From Terriglobia bacterium (lineage in GTDB: Bacteria > Acidobacteriota > Terriglobia > Bryobacterales > Bryobacteraceae): a DNA stretch of 64,000 nucleotides. Location of the stretch: assembly GCA_020073265.1 (NCBI GenBank), contig JAIQFN010000020.1:1-64000 (forward strand), read 5' to 3'. Position 1 is the first letter of the stretch. Each line of letters opens with the position of its first letter. A model generated the notes under the pieces. It was given only the letters and a program-made list of their open reading frames with translations, was not told the DNA's origin and ran no database searches. Below are positions 35,305 through 44,446 of this stretch, one piece after another. A program made the translations under genes and the position numbers.

Positions 35305-35826
35305 TTACCTCGCTTTCGCCATCACTTGCGCTGCGCGCTGCACGGCTTCAATGATGGAGGTGTAACTCCCGCAGCGGCACAGATGCGCCGACGGGCCTGA
35401 GGTTGTGAACGCCTCTTTGATTTCCGCGACAGTCGGTGTGGTGTTGCGCTCCAGCAGCTCGGTCGCCTTGATCATCATGCCGTTCTGGCAAAAACCGCAC
35501 AAAGGAGTCTGCTCCTCGATCCACGCCTGTTGAATGGGGTGTAGTGTTTTCTCCGCTTCAACCTTCGACAGGCCTTTCTGCTGTGCCCACCTGGCCGGGA
35601 GACCCTCGAGAGTGGTGACTTCCTTGCCAAGCGCAGCCGAGAGCGGTGTTACGCACGATCGGATTTCTTTCCCGTCGAGCAGAACCGAACAGGACCCGCA
35701 CTGCGAAAGTCCACAGCCGAACTGCGGTCCCGACAGCTCGAGATCGTTTCTCAAGACGTAAAGCAGGGGCGTGTCGTTGGGCGCCTGGATCTCACGCCGG
35801 ACTCCATTCACAGTGATCGTGACCAT
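35305..35826 (-). CDS. [2Fe-2S] subunit of the molybdenum hydroxylase (IorA-type)
   Basis: 173-aa electron-transfer subunit. N-terminal plant-ferredoxin cluster with Cys38, Cys43, Cys46 and Cys58 (GCGLSQCGSC), and C-terminal all-helical cluster with LCGFCQNGM and CRCGSYTSI. It has no leader of its own and is expected to be co-exported with the Tat-bearing large subunit. A strong AAGGAGG lies 6 bases before the ATG, the best ribosome site in this region, consistent with it being the first gene of the operon. Confidence 0.93.
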   Translation of the reverse strand: MVTITVNGVRREIQAPNDTPLLYVLRNDLELSGPQFGCGLSQCGSCSVLLDGKEIRSCVTPLSAALGKEVTTLEGLPARWAQQKGLSKVEAEKTLHPIQQAWIEEQTPLCGFCQNGMMIKATELLERNTTPTVAEIKEAFTTSGPSAHLCRCGSYTSIIEAVQRAAQVMAKAR

Positions 35827-35977
35827 TAAAACCTCCTTGCCGAGCGTGCTGCCGAATTCAGGTTCATCTTATCAGGAACCATCCCTTGACTTGCGAGGAG
35901 GCCCGGAATTGCATTGCGGCTCTAGTCGAGGTCCGACTCGAAAGCAGCGACATATCCGCGACGCGAAAAAGAAATTT

Positions 35978-36053
35978 TGGTGAGCCGGGCGGGACTCGAA
36001 CCCGCGACCCTTTGCTTAAAAGGCAAATGCTCTACCACCTGAGCTACCGGCCC
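35978..36053 (-). tRNA. tRNA-Lys (anticodon TTT)
   Basis: On the minus strand the 76-nt sequence folds as a cloverleaf: acceptor GGGCCGG with CCGGCTC (one G-T pair), anticodon stem TTTGC/GCAAA around loop CTTTTAA, T-arm GGTTCGAGTCC, discriminator A and an encoded CCA end. Anticodon TTT reads Lys AAA/AAG. No integrase or duplicated 3' end marks it as an attachment site. Confidence 0.97.
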
Positions 36054-36149
36054 GGAGTTGCTGCAAGGAAGGCGTTCTTACTCAAGATAGCATGCCGCAT
36101 CCGTCATCACACAACGTTCGCGCCGCCAAGCATGGCACAATGACCATAA

Positions 36150-36174
36150 TTGGTTCTTTGAACTAAAGAACCAA
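36150..36174. other. Perfect 10-bp hairpin before the oxidoreductase gene
   Basis: TTGGTTCTTT (36150-36159) and AAAGAACCAA (36165-36174) pair exactly across a 5-base loop. The right arm runs into the octamer repeat array that leads to the start codon at 36208. The hairpin could act in the mRNA leader or end a transcript; no T-run follows. Confidence 0.5.
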
Positions 36175-36207
36175 CGAACCAACGAACCAACGAACTAACC
36201 AACGAAC
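36168..36207 (+). repeat. GAACCAAC octamer array touching a start codon
   Basis: Three exact copies of GAACCAAC (36168-36191), a fourth with one change (GAACTAAC, 36192-36199) and a partial fifth (CAACGAAC, 36200-36207) run directly into ATG 36208. No Shine-Dalgarno lies between array and ATG, so the array occupies the whole ribosome-binding region. Confidence 0.85.
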
Positions 36208-37218
36208 ATGCGCGTCGGCATCATCGGCACCGGAGCAATCTCTAATAAGCACGCGCACGCCTACGCCAACATCGGCTACGAAGTCACCGTCTGCACCGAC
36301 ATCGATCCCGAGAGCGGCCGCGCATTCGCCCGGCGCTACGGATGCGAATTCGTCCCCAGCTTCGAGCAGGTCTGCCGGCATCCGGGCGTAGACTACGTCG
36401 ACGTCTGCACCTTCCCGGATTTCCGGTTGCAGCCCGTTCAGGTTTGCGCCGAAGCCGGGAAACACGTCCAGGTGCAGCGGCCGATCGCTACCAATCTCGA
36501 CACCGCGCGCCATATGATCGAGACCGCGCGCGCCGGCGGGATTCAACTGGGCGTCGTGAGCCAGCGGCGCTTCGACGACTCGATGCAATTCCTGCGGCGC
36601 GCTCTCGAGTCCGGGCGCTTGGGCAAAATTCTGGAAGTGGACGCCTACGTCAAGTGGTACCGGTCGGCGGCGTATTACTCACGGCCCATCAAGGGAAGCT
36701 GGTCCACGGAAGGCGGAGGCGCGCTCATCAGCCACGCGATTCCGCAGGTCGACATTCTGTTGTGGTTGATGGGCGGCGTCTGCGAAGTTTTCGGCTACTG
36801 GCAACTGGCCGGCTTGCACAAGATCGAATCGGAAGATGTCGTCGCGGCGCTGCTGAAATTTCCGTCCGGCGCCATCGGGACCATCCAGGCGGCCACTGCG
36901 TTTTGGCCCGGTTATCCGGAACGGTTGGAAGTCCACGGGTCCAAGGGCACCGCGGTGATCTCGGGCGACAAGCTCACCACCTGGCATGTGGAGAACGATT
37001 CGGGCGAACCGCCGCCGCTCGCGCGCGATGATCCCTGGGCCGCCACCGATCCCGCAGCCATCGCGCTGGCGCCTTTCCAGCGGCAGTTTCTCGACTTTGG
37101 AGACGCGATCCGCAGCGGACGCAAGCCGCTATCTTCCGGCGAAGATGGCTATCGCGCCCTCAAGGTCGTCAGTTCGATTTACGAATCCTGCCGCACGGGA
37201 AACGTCGTGAGGCTATAG
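36208..37218 (+). CDS. Gfo/Idh/MocA-family oxidoreductase
   Basis: 336-aa NAD(P)-dependent dehydrogenase. N-terminal Rossmann fold GIIGTGAISNKHAHAY (1-120); the usual EKP is replaced by VQRPIA at about 92-97, so the catalytic Lys of EKP is Arg here. The C-terminal alpha/beta domain carries the substrate His region GGGALISHAIPQVDILLW. Substrate is probably a sugar or inositol derivative; unknown. Followed 15 bases later by thrB. Preceded by an octamer repeat array instead of a recognisable ribosome site. Confidence 0.87.
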   Translation: MRVGIIGTGAISNKHAHAYANIGYEVTVCTDIDPESGRAFARRYGCEFVPSFEQVCRHPGVDYVDVCTFPDFRLQPVQVCAEAGKHVQVQRPIATNLDTARHMIETARAGGIQLGVVSQRRFDDSMQFLRRALESGRLGKILEVDAYVKWYRSAAYYSRPIKGSWSTEGGGALISHAIPQVDILLWLMGGVCEVFGYWQLAGLHKIESEDVVAALLKFPSGAIGTIQAATAFWPGYPERLEVHGSKGTAVISGDKLTTWHVENDSGEPPPLARDDPWAATDPAAIALAPFQRQFLDFGDAIRSGRKPLSSGEDGYRALKVVSSIYESCRTGNVVRL

Positions 37219-37233
37219 CCGGAAGACTCCCGC

Positions 37234-38121
37234 ATGCAGATTCGCGTCCCAGCTTCGAGCGCTAACCTTGGCCCCGGATTCGACGCCTTGGGCATGGCGC
37301 TGGGCATTTACCTGACGTGCCGGTTCGAGCCGGCCGAGCAACTCTCCATCCGCGTGCGCGGCCGCGACGCCGATCAGATCTCCACCGGCGCGAACAACCT
37401 GATCTGGGAGACGGCGCTGGCGGTGGCCAGGGACGTGGGCGGGAAGCTGCCGGCCATCGCGCTCGAAATCGACAACGACATACCCATCGGAAAGGGACTA
37501 GGCTCGAGCGCGGCCGCGCTGATCGCCGGCGTGGTGATCGCCGATCACCTGCTGGGCCTGAATTGGAAGCCGCATCGCATTCTGGACGAAGCCGCGCGGA
37601 TCGAAGGCCATCCCGACAATGTCGCGGCGTGCGTGCTGGGATCGATCGTGGCGAGTGCCATCGATGCGGGCGGCGTGGCGCGCGCGGTGCGGCTGGAGTT
37701 GCCCGCGCGCTATGGCGTGGCCGTGGTGGTTCCGGATTTTGTCCTGCCCACCAGCGAAGCGCGCAAGGTGCTGCCCGACTGCTATTCCCGCCAGGACGCC
37801 ATCTTCAACGTGCAGCGCAGCGCCTTGCTGATTGCGGCGCTCGCCACCGGAACCACCAGCGCTTTTCCGGTCGCGTTCGAAGACCGGCTGCACCAGCCCT
37901 ATCGCTATTCGCTGGTACCGGGGCTGGAGGAAATGGTCAACCTGCGCGCGCCCGGCCTGCTGGGATGCGCGCTCAGCGGCGCGGGTCCGTCGATTCTGGT
38001 GTTTTACGAACGCGGCTGCGAGCAGGTGTGCGACCTGGTGCGCCAGATCTTCGCGCTGCATGGGCACAAGTCGGAAACGCTGTGGGTGCACATTTCCGAA
38101 CGTGGGTATGAGCTGAGTTGA
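37234..38121 (+). CDS. thrB: Homoserine kinase
   Basis: 295-aa GHMP kinase of threonine synthesis, phosphorylating L-homoserine with ATP. N-terminal VPASSANLGPGFDALGMAL, the ATP loop PIGKGLGSSAAAL and the C-terminal GCALSGAGPSILVF are the three standard GHMP motifs. Length is normal. No thrA or thrC is adjacent; it follows the oxidoreductase in a short operon. Confidence 0.95.
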   Translation: MQIRVPASSANLGPGFDALGMALGIYLTCRFEPAEQLSIRVRGRDADQISTGANNLIWETALAVARDVGGKLPAIALEIDNDIPIGKGLGSSAAALIAGVVIADHLLGLNWKPHRILDEAARIEGHPDNVAACVLGSIVASAIDAGGVARAVRLELPARYGVAVVVPDFVLPTSEARKVLPDCYSRQDAIFNVQRSALLIAALATGTTSAFPVAFEDRLHQPYRYSLVPGLEEMVNLRAPGLLGCALSGAGPSILVFYERGCEQVCDLVRQIFALHGHKSETLWVHISERGYELS

Positions 38122-38142
38122 TTGCCGGCGTTCGCCACCAGC

Positions 38143-38817
38143 TTACACGCCGCGGCGGTTGCCCCACAGGTCGATGTGCAGACGCGGTGTGAATCGGTAG
38201 CCTTCGCGCTTGGCAATTTCCGCCAGCCAACGGCCGCGCTCCGCCAACGCTGCCGCGTCGATGCCCTCCGCCATTAGCAGCACTCGTCCCTTCGCCGCTC
38301 CGATTTCCTCCACCATCGCGCGCACCTGCGCCAGGTCGCCCGGCTCGACGATGACAAATTTCAGTTGATACGGATAGAGCTGGATCAACCGCTTCAGGAT
38401 CTCGGGCTGATAACGCAGCCGGTCATGCTGATCGGCCCAGCGCCCGCCATCGCGTTCGTGCGGCGTCGAATTGGCAAGCTTGGGGCTGATGCTCATCAAG
38501 TCGCAGCGCACCGGTACGTCCACGGTCCCGGCGGTCTCAATGGTGACGTGCTGGCTGAGCCGCTGGGTCAGTTCTTCGATCTGCGGTGCGATCATCGGCT
38601 CGCCGCCGGTCACGACAACGTGCGACGCGCCATACCGGTTGACCTCCTCGACGATCGAATCGATGGAACGTTCTTCGCCCTCCGGCTGCCAGGAAGTGTA
38701 GGGCGTGTCGCACCAGGCACATCGCAGATTGCAGCCGCTGGTGCGCACGAAAACAGAAGGCGTGCCGATCAGCGCACCTTCGCCTTGAATGGAATAAAAA
38801 ATTTCAGCGATTCTCAC
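38143..38817 (-). CDS. queE: 7-carboxy-7-deazaguanine synthase QueE
   Basis: 224-aa radical-SAM enzyme converting carboxytetrahydropterin to CDG in queuosine synthesis. It begins at GTG 38817 ([13 protein letters not shown]); a longer frame start at 38913 would be read through queC. Cluster ligands Cys29, Cys33, Cys36 (CNLRCAWC), then VVVTGGEPM and a C-terminal [12 protein letters not shown]. It overlaps the end of queC by 14 bases, so the two are coupled. Confidence 0.95.
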   Translation of the reverse strand: MRIAEIFYSIQGEGALIGTPSVFVRTSGCNLRCAWCDTPYTSWQPEGEERSIDSIVEEVNRYGASHVVVTGGEPMIAPQIEELTQRLSQHVTIETAGTVDVPVRCDLMSISPKLANSTPHERDGGRWADQHDRLRYQPEILKRLIQLYPYQLKFVIVEPGDLAQVRAMVEEIGAAKGRVLLMAEGIDAAALAERGRWLAEIAKREGYRFTPRLHIDLWGNRRGV

Positions 38818-39487
38818 TCGTGTACTCGAGCGGATCCTTGAGACCCGCTTCGGCGAAACCGCGCAGCCGCAGCCGGCAGGAATCGCACAGACCGCACGGG
38901 CGGCCGTTCTCATCGGGATCGTAACAACTGTGAGTCAGACGGAAGTCAACGCCGAGTTCGGCGCCTAGCTTGATGATCGCGCATTTCGAAAGTTGAATCA
39001 AAGGCGTGTGGATCTTCACTCGCGTGCGGCCCTCGACGCCAGCCTTGGTGGCGAGATTCGCCATGCGCTCGAAGGCCTGGATGAATTCGGGCCGGCAGTC
39101 CGGATAACCCGAGTAATCGATGGCGTTGACGCCCAGGAAAATGTCGGAGCAGTCCAGAACTTCCGCCCAGGCGAGCGCGAACGCGAGAAAGACGGTGTTG
39201 CGAGCCGGGACGTAAGTGATCGGGATGCCGGCGCTCACCCCTGATTTCGGCACGTCGATATCAGCCGTCAAAGCCGAGCCGCCCAACAGCCGCAAGTCGA
39301 TCGGGACAACCAGGTGTTGCGCCGCGCCCAGGCTCTCAGCCACTCGAGCCGCGGCCTTCAGTTCCACGCGATGCCGCTGGCCGTAGTCGAAGCTCAAGGC
39401 GTAGCACGCGAAGCCTTCGCGCCGCGCAACGGCCAGAGTGGTGGCTGAATCCAGGCCGCCACTCAACAAACATATTGCGGGTTTCAT
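38804..39487 (-). CDS. queC: 7-cyano-7-deazaguanine synthase QueC
   Basis: 227-aa ATP-dependent enzyme making preQ0 from CDG and ammonia. PP-loop SGGLDSAT (9-16), [16 protein letters not shown] and a C-terminal zinc site [17 protein letters not shown]. Start chosen at MKPAICLL (39487); an ATG 24 bases upstream is in frame but adds unrelated residues. With queE it supplies two consecutive pathway steps; the final reductase queF is at 52943. Confidence 0.95.
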   Translation of the reverse strand: MKPAICLLSGGLDSATTLAVARREGFACYALSFDYGQRHRVELKAAARVAESLGAAQHLVVPIDLRLLGGSALTADIDVPKSGVSAGIPITYVPARNTVFLAFALAWAEVLDCSDIFLGVNAIDYSGYPDCRPEFIQAFERMANLATKAGVEGRTRVKIHTPLIQLSKCAIIKLGAELGVDFRLTHSCYDPDENGRPCGLCDSCRLRLRGFAEAGLKDPLEYTSENR

Positions 39488-39592
39488 GTCGCAGCCATGG
39501 GGACCCTTCAATTATAGGCGACCCGCCTATCTTTTCGGATAGTCCCTACAAGAACAATTGGTCGGCGTAACGTTGTTAAACTGATAGTTGAA

Positions 39593-40756
39593 GTGCGGCG
39601 TTACTACTTTGATCACAACGCGACCACGCCCGTATCTGCGGAGGTACTCGAAGTACTGGTTCCAGCCCTACTTGAAGTGTACGGAAACGCCTCCAGTATC
39701 CACCGGGAGGGCCAGTTGGCCAAGCAGAAGCTGGAAGCCGCGCGCCGCCACACCGCTGCCCTGCTGCATGCCGACCCCAAGGAACTGGTGTTTCTGAGCG
39801 GCGGCACCGAGGCCGACAACCTGGCGATCCTTGGAACCGTGCGCGCGAATCCGTCCGCCAAAAAGCACGTGATCACGACCGCCATCGAGCATCCCGCGGT
39901 GCTGAATACCTGCCGCGAGCTGGAGCGGGAGGGAGTCGAAGTGACCTATGTTCGCGTTGGCTCCGACGGGGTCGTCGATCCGGCAGATGTCCGGCGAGCG
40001 CTGCGGCCGGAAACGGTCTTAATTTCCGTGATGCACGTCAACAACGAGCTGGGCACCGTCCAGCCTCTCGCGGAAATCTCCTCCATCGCGCGCGAAGCCG
40101 GAGTTCTGTTCCACTCCGACGGCGTGCAGGCAGCCGGCAAGATTCCGACGGACGTGAAGGCGCTGGGCGTCGATCTGTATTCGATCAGCGGCCACAAGCT
40201 GTATGCGCCCAAGGGAATCGGAGCGCTGTACGTGCAGAGCGACACGCGGCTGTGGCCGATTCAGTTCGGCGGACGTCACGAGCGCGAGCGCCGGCCCGGC
40301 ACCGAGAACGTTCCGGGTGCGTTGGCACTGGGCTGCGCCGCCGCGGCAGCCGAGGCCGACCTGGTTACAGAATCGGCGCGCATCGCTGAATTGCGTGACC
40401 GATTGGAACGCGGCATTCTGGATCGCGTTCCCGCGTGCGGCGTCAACGGCAGCCTCTCGCGACGCGGCCCTAACACCACCAATATTTTCTTTGACGGCGT
40501 GGAAGGCGAGGCCATGCTGATCTCGCTCGACTTGAAGGGTTTCGCGGTGTCGAGCGGCGCGGCCTGCTCGAGCGGCGCCGTCGAGCCGTCGCACGTACTG
40601 CTGGCCATCGGATTGGCGCGGGAACGCGCGCGCGCCAGTCTGCGATTCTCATTGGGCCGCTCCAACACCGCCGAGCAAGTGGACGCGTTGATCGATGCGG
40701 TCGCCGAATCGGCCGCGCAGTTGCGAAAGCTCTCGCCCACCTACACCAGTGCCTGA
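39593..40756 (+). CDS. Cysteine desulfurase (NifS/IscS type)
   Basis: 387-aa PLP enzyme releasing persulfide sulfur from cysteine. FDHNATTPVS at the N-terminus, AIEHPAVLNT, the PLP lysine in SISGHKLYAPKG and the catalytic Cys in SSGAACSSGAVEPSHVL. GTG start. It overlaps mnmA by 8 bases, so its sulfur probably feeds tRNA 2-thiolation directly, as in bacteria where a dedicated desulfurase accompanies MnmA. A wider Fe-S role is possible; no iscU is adjacent. Confidence 0.94.
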   Translation: MRRYYFDHNATTPVSAEVLEVLVPALLEVYGNASSIHREGQLAKQKLEAARRHTAALLHADPKELVFLSGGTEADNLAILGTVRANPSAKKHVITTAIEHPAVLNTCRELEREGVEVTYVRVGSDGVVDPADVRRALRPETVLISVMHVNNELGTVQPLAEISSIAREAGVLFHSDGVQAAGKIPTDVKALGVDLYSISGHKLYAPKGIGALYVQSDTRLWPIQFGGRHERERRPGTENVPGALALGCAAAAAEADLVTESARIAELRDRLERGILDRVPACGVNGSLSRRGPNTTNIFFDGVEGEAMLISLDLKGFAVSSGAACSSGAVEPSHVLLAIGLARERARASLRFSLGRSNTAEQVDALIDAVAESAAQLRKLSPTYTSA

Positions 40757-41858
40757 CAACCTTACAGCCGTCGCCATGTCGGGCGGAGTGGACAGCTCCG
40801 TCGTCGCGGGACTCTTGCAGCAACGCGGCGCGCGCGTGGTCGGCTTGACCATGCAGCTTTGGAACCAGCGGCGCTTGCCGGAATTGGTTCCCGAAGGCGG
40901 ACCCACCGGCCGCTGCTGCTCGCTCGACGACGTCTACGACGCACGCTACGTGGCGCAGCACCTCGGCATTCCCTACTACGTGATCAATTTCGAAGACCGC
41001 TTCGAAGAGCAGGTGGTCCGCCCCTTCATCGATGAGTATCTGGCCGGACGCACGCCGATCCCCTGCACGCTATGCAACAACTTCGTCAAGTTCGATCAAT
41101 TTCTGGACATGGCCGCGGGCGTCGGCGCGTCGCGCATCGCCACCGGGCACTACGCGCGCCTCTCTTATGATGAGCCCAGCGGCCGCTACCAGTTGCGCCG
41201 CAGCGTGGACACCTCCAAGGACCAGACCTATTTTCTGTTCGGATTGAAGCAGGAGCAGTTGGCCCGCACCGATTTCCCCCTCGGTGGATTCACCAAGCCG
41301 CAAGTGCGGGAACTGGCGCGCGAGCTCGGACTGCCGGTGGCCGAGAAGCCCGACAGCCAGGAAATCTGCTTCGTGCCCAACGGCGACTACGCGGCCTTCA
41401 TCGATGCATATTTCCGCGAGCGCGGCATCGAGCCGGACCGCACGCACGGCGAGATCCTGGACACCGAAGGGCACGTCCTGGGCGAGCACGAAGGCGTGCA
41501 CCGCTTCACCGTGGGACAACGCCGCGGACTGCGCATCGCCGCCCGCGAGCCTTTGTACGTGATCGCCACCGAGCCTGCCTCACAGCGCGTCATCGTCGGC
41601 CGCAATGAAGATTTGCTGCGCGCCCGCCTGGTGGCCGCCGATGTCAACTGGATTTCGATCCCACCCATCTCGACGCCCACGCGCGCCCACGTCAGAATTC
41701 GAAACAAGCACCTGCCCGCGCTGGCGACGCTCTATCCGACGACGGATCCCGCCCGCGTCGAAGTTCATTTCGACGAACCACAGCGCGCCGTGACCCCTGG
41801 ACAAGGCGCGGTCTTTTACGGCGGCGACCTCGTGCTGGGCGGAGGGTGGATAGAATAA
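40749..41858 (+). CDS. mnmA: tRNA-specific 2-thiouridylase MnmA
   Basis: 369-aa enzyme that 2-thiolates wobble U34 of tRNA-Lys, -Glu and -Gln. Start taken as GTG 40749 inside the desulfurase end. PP-loop AMSGGVDSS, nucleophile Cys in IPCTLCNNFVKF, DQTYFLFGL, and the persulfide Cys in SQEICFVPNGDY. A substrate tRNA, tRNA-Lys(TTT), lies 5 kb away. Confidence 0.96.
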   Translation: MPDNLTAVAMSGGVDSSVVAGLLQQRGARVVGLTMQLWNQRRLPELVPEGGPTGRCCSLDDVYDARYVAQHLGIPYYVINFEDRFEEQVVRPFIDEYLAGRTPIPCTLCNNFVKFDQFLDMAAGVGASRIATGHYARLSYDEPSGRYQLRRSVDTSKDQTYFLFGLKQEQLARTDFPLGGFTKPQVRELARELGLPVAEKPDSQEICFVPNGDYAAFIDAYFRERGIEPDRTHGEILDTEGHVLGEHEGVHRFTVGQRRGLRIAAREPLYVIATEPASQRVIVGRNEDLLRARLVAADVNWISIPPISTPTRAHVRIRNKHLPALATLYPTTDPARVEVHFDEPQRAVTPGQGAVFYGGDLVLGGGWIE

Positions 41859-42721
41859 CGTTCATCCAATACCTGATCGCCAAGTTCGTGTTGTGGTCGC
41901 TCGCGCATTCGCCTCTGGGGCTGGCCCGTTTCTACGCCAGGCTACTGGATCTGGCCGTCCCGCGTTTGCGGCGGACCGCGCGGCGAAACCTCGAGCTGGC
42001 ATACCCTCGAAAAACGGCGGCCGAACGAGAGGCCATTACCAACCAGGTCTTTCTCTCCATTGCCCGCCTGCTGTATGCCTTCGCGCGTTTTCCGCAGATC
42101 AACCGCGAAAACATTTCTAACTGGATCCGTTACGAAGGTCTGGAGCATTACCTCGAAGCAAAGAAAGCCGGCCACGGCATTTTGGTCGCCACCGCGCACT
42201 TCGGCAATTGGGAGCTGAGCGCGTTCGCGCACGCCCTCATGACCGAGCCGATGCACGTTATGATCCGGCCGCTGGACAATCCTGCCATCGACCGGCTAGT
42301 AGAAGAACGCCGCCAGCTCTCCGGCAATAAGCTGATCGCGAAGCGGGACGGCGCCCGCGCGGTCCTGCGCGCCTTGCAGCAAAACGACGCAGTCGGCATT
42401 CTGATCGACCAGAACACCTCGCTCGACGAAGGAGCCTTCGTTGATTTCTTCGGTACACCGGCCTGCGCTAACACCGCATTCGCGAAAATCGCCGCGCGCA
42501 CCGGCGCCGCCGTCATACCAGGTTTCGCGCTTTGGTCGGAAAACGAAACGCGCTACGTGCTCCGCTTCTATCCGCCCATCGCGATGTCCGGCGATGCCGC
42601 CATAGACACCCAGCGCATCCACAAATCTCTGGAAGACGTCATCCGGGAGCATCCGGGGCAGTGGCTCTGGATTCACCGTCGCTGGAAAACGCGGCGTCCT
42701 GGCGAGCCGCCCCTGTATTGA
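41846..42721 (+). CDS. Lipid A biosynthesis acyltransferase (LpxL/HtrB family)
   Basis: 291-aa inner-membrane acyltransferase adding secondary acyl chains to lipid A or a related glycolipid. N-terminal hydrophobic anchor (FIQYLIAKFVLWSLA), catalytic HFGNWE (His and Glu, H-x4-D/E), LIDQNTS, FVDFFGTPACANT and QWLWIHRRWK. GTG start at 41846 overlaps the mnmA end by 13 bases. Together with lptD it shows a lipopolysaccharide-type outer membrane. Confidence 0.91.
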   Translation: MDRITFIQYLIAKFVLWSLAHSPLGLARFYARLLDLAVPRLRRTARRNLELAYPRKTAAEREAITNQVFLSIARLLYAFARFPQINRENISNWIRYEGLEHYLEAKKAGHGILVATAHFGNWELSAFAHALMTEPMHVMIRPLDNPAIDRLVEERRQLSGNKLIAKRDGARAVLRALQQNDAVGILIDQNTSLDEGAFVDFFGTPACANTAFAKIAARTGAAVIPGFALWSENETRYVLRFYPPIAMSGDAAIDTQRIHKSLEDVIREHPGQWLWIHRRWKTRRPGEPPLY

Positions 42722-42831
42722 AGTTAGAAATTATATAATGACACGTAAGTGATTGCATACAAATATGCTTCGTCTTGAGGCTGTCTATGCATGTAACCGC
42801 GGGCGTTAGACGGACATCTCTTCAATGACCG

Positions 42832-43905
42832 ATGTCGGCTTCACCAGGTTCAGTTTCGCGGCGCGAATTTATGAGGATAGCGGCACTGGCCCCGGCCGCA
42901 CGTCTACTCGCCGGCCAGGACGCAAAGGATACGACCTTCAGCACCGACGTCAAAGTGGTCAACGTGCTCGCCACCGTGCGCGACAAGCAAGGCAAAATCG
43001 TCCGCGACCTGAGCCAGGAAGATTTCCTACTGGACGAAGACGGCCGGCCGCAGAGCATTCGATATTTCGCGCGTGAATCCAACCTCCCTCTGACGCTCGG
43101 CTTGCTGGTGGATACCAGCGGCAGCCAGCGCCGCGTGCTCGGAGAAGAGCGGACCGCGAGCTACCGCTTTCTGGATCAGGTTCTGAGCGACAAGGACCAA
43201 GCGTTCATCATCCACTTCGACAGCGAGGTGGAGCTGCTCGAGGATCTCACCTCCTCACGTAAGAAGCTGGAGGATGCCCTGGCTCAAATAGAGCTTCCGG
43301 CGCAACAACGGCAGCAACGGCAACGTCCCCAATTGGGCGGCGGCTACCCAGGAGGCGGGCGACGCCGTGGCGGCTATCCTGGCGGCGGGCGGCGCGGCGC
43401 TGGAGGAACCGAGCTCTACGACGCCATCCTGCTGGCGTCTGACGAACTCATGAAGAAGCAGAGCGGGCGCAAAGCGCTGATCGTGCTCACCGACGGCGTG
43501 GACAACGGCAGCAAGGTCGGCTTAAACCGCGCGTTCGAGGCGGGTCAGCAGGCCGACACTCTGGTCTACGGCGTCAGAATCGCCGATCCGGATGCCTACA
43601 ACGGCTCCGGCCGATCGCGCAGAGGCGGCGCTCCCCCGCCCTACGTCTATGGCGACCGGCTGGACGGCAAGAAGACCTTGCAGCGGCTGTGCGATCCCAC
43701 CGGCGGCGCTTACTTCGATGTGTCCAACAAAGAACCGCTCGACAAGATCTACGGACAGATTCAAGAGGAGCTGCGCAACCAGTACAGCCTCGGCTACACG
43801 TCCGACCGCGCCGGCGCAGGCCCCGGTTATCGCAGGATTCACCTGACAACCAAGCGGAGCGGCCTGCTGGTGCGGACGCGCGACGGGTATTACGCCAACG
43901 GCTAG
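42832..43905 (+). CDS. VWFA-related acidobacterial-domain protein
   Basis: 357-aa exported protein of the VWFA-related acidobacterial family. Tat-like start (SRREFMRIAALAPAARLLAG), a beta-sandwich lead-in (VNVLATVRDKQGKIVRDL, FLLDEDGR), then a von Willebrand A domain with the metal site LLVDTSGSQ and ALIVLTDGVDNG. A Gly/Arg-rich insert (residues 169-192) with GGYPGGGRR twice interrupts the A domain. Likely an envelope adhesion or scaffold protein. A perfect TATAAT at 42734-42739 lies about 90 bases upstream without a clear -35. Confidence 0.88.
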   Translation: MSASPGSVSRREFMRIAALAPAARLLAGQDAKDTTFSTDVKVVNVLATVRDKQGKIVRDLSQEDFLLDEDGRPQSIRYFARESNLPLTLGLLVDTSGSQRRVLGEERTASYRFLDQVLSDKDQAFIIHFDSEVELLEDLTSSRKKLEDALAQIELPAQQRQQRQRPQLGGGYPGGGRRRGGYPGGGRRGAGGTELYDAILLASDELMKKQSGRKALIVLTDGVDNGSKVGLNRAFEAGQQADTLVYGVRIADPDAYNGSGRSRRGGAPPPYVYGDRLDGKKTLQRLCDPTGGAYFDVSNKEPLDKIYGQIQEELRNQYSLGYTSDRAGAGPGYRRIHLTTKRSGLLVRTRDGYYANG

Positions 43906-43924
43906 CAGCGGCCGAAGCGGCGTG

Positions 43925-44446
43925 CTACGTGTTGATCAACAGCGTGGTCGCAGCGATCGCAGCGCCGGCAAGCGCTCCCGCTATCGAGGCGTACCAGATC
44001 AAGGCGCGCTTGCTCAGAATCGCGAGCGAGGCAAACACAATGGAGATTTCGAGGAACACTTCGCCGAAGTGCAGCCGCAGCGCCTGTCGTCCTTTGAGAT
44101 GGCTTTCCTGCTCTAAGCCCTGGGCCTCTTTCTGAATCTCATCGTCGTCGTGCCTGTACTTTTCGGCGTTCTTGGCGTATTGCTCGCTCATCGCGTCGTT
44201 CTTCAGCGAGGCGAACAGATCCCGGACAAACTCTGATTCGTAGCGGCGAATCGACTTGGCTTGATAATACGACCACTGGTCCGAAGCCTTCTGCTGATTG
44301 AGCAGTTCCTCGGTGGTCGTCAGATGACCCAGCACCGAAACAATAGCCAGAACCGCGGCGATGATCGCCATCGTGGCGGCAACTCGCTTGTCGAAGCTGC
44401 CGTGGGCGTGCTCGGCTTGTTCTTGCAGTTCTTCGGCTGAGGGCAT
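43925..44446 (-). CDS. DUF4337 membrane protein
   Basis: 173-aa inner-membrane protein: one N-terminal helix (VAATMAIIAAVLAIVSVLG), a charged helical middle with QWSYYQAKSIRRYESEF, and two C-terminal helices (FLEISIVFASLAIL, IWYASIAGALAGAAIAATTLL). This is the DUF4337 layout. Function is unknown. Convergent with the VWFA gene and divergent from glnA. Confidence 0.85.
   Translation of the reverse strand: MPSAEELQEQAEHAHGSFDKRVAATMAIIAAVLAIVSVLGHLTTTEELLNQQKASDQWSYYQAKSIRRYESEFVRDLFASLKNDAMSEQYAKNAEKYRHDDDEIQKEAQGLEQESHLKGRQALRLHFGEVFLEISIVFASLAILSKRALIWYASIAGALAGAAIAATTLLINT

Noticed and set aside
35978-36053. tRNA-Lys as integration site of a genomic island
   Set aside because: No integrase, no repeated tRNA 3' end and ordinary metabolic genes on both sides.
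42734-42739. TATAAT upstream of the VWFA gene as a full promoter
   Set aside because: No -35 element at a workable distance and the surrounding sequence is AT-rich, so a chance match is likely.
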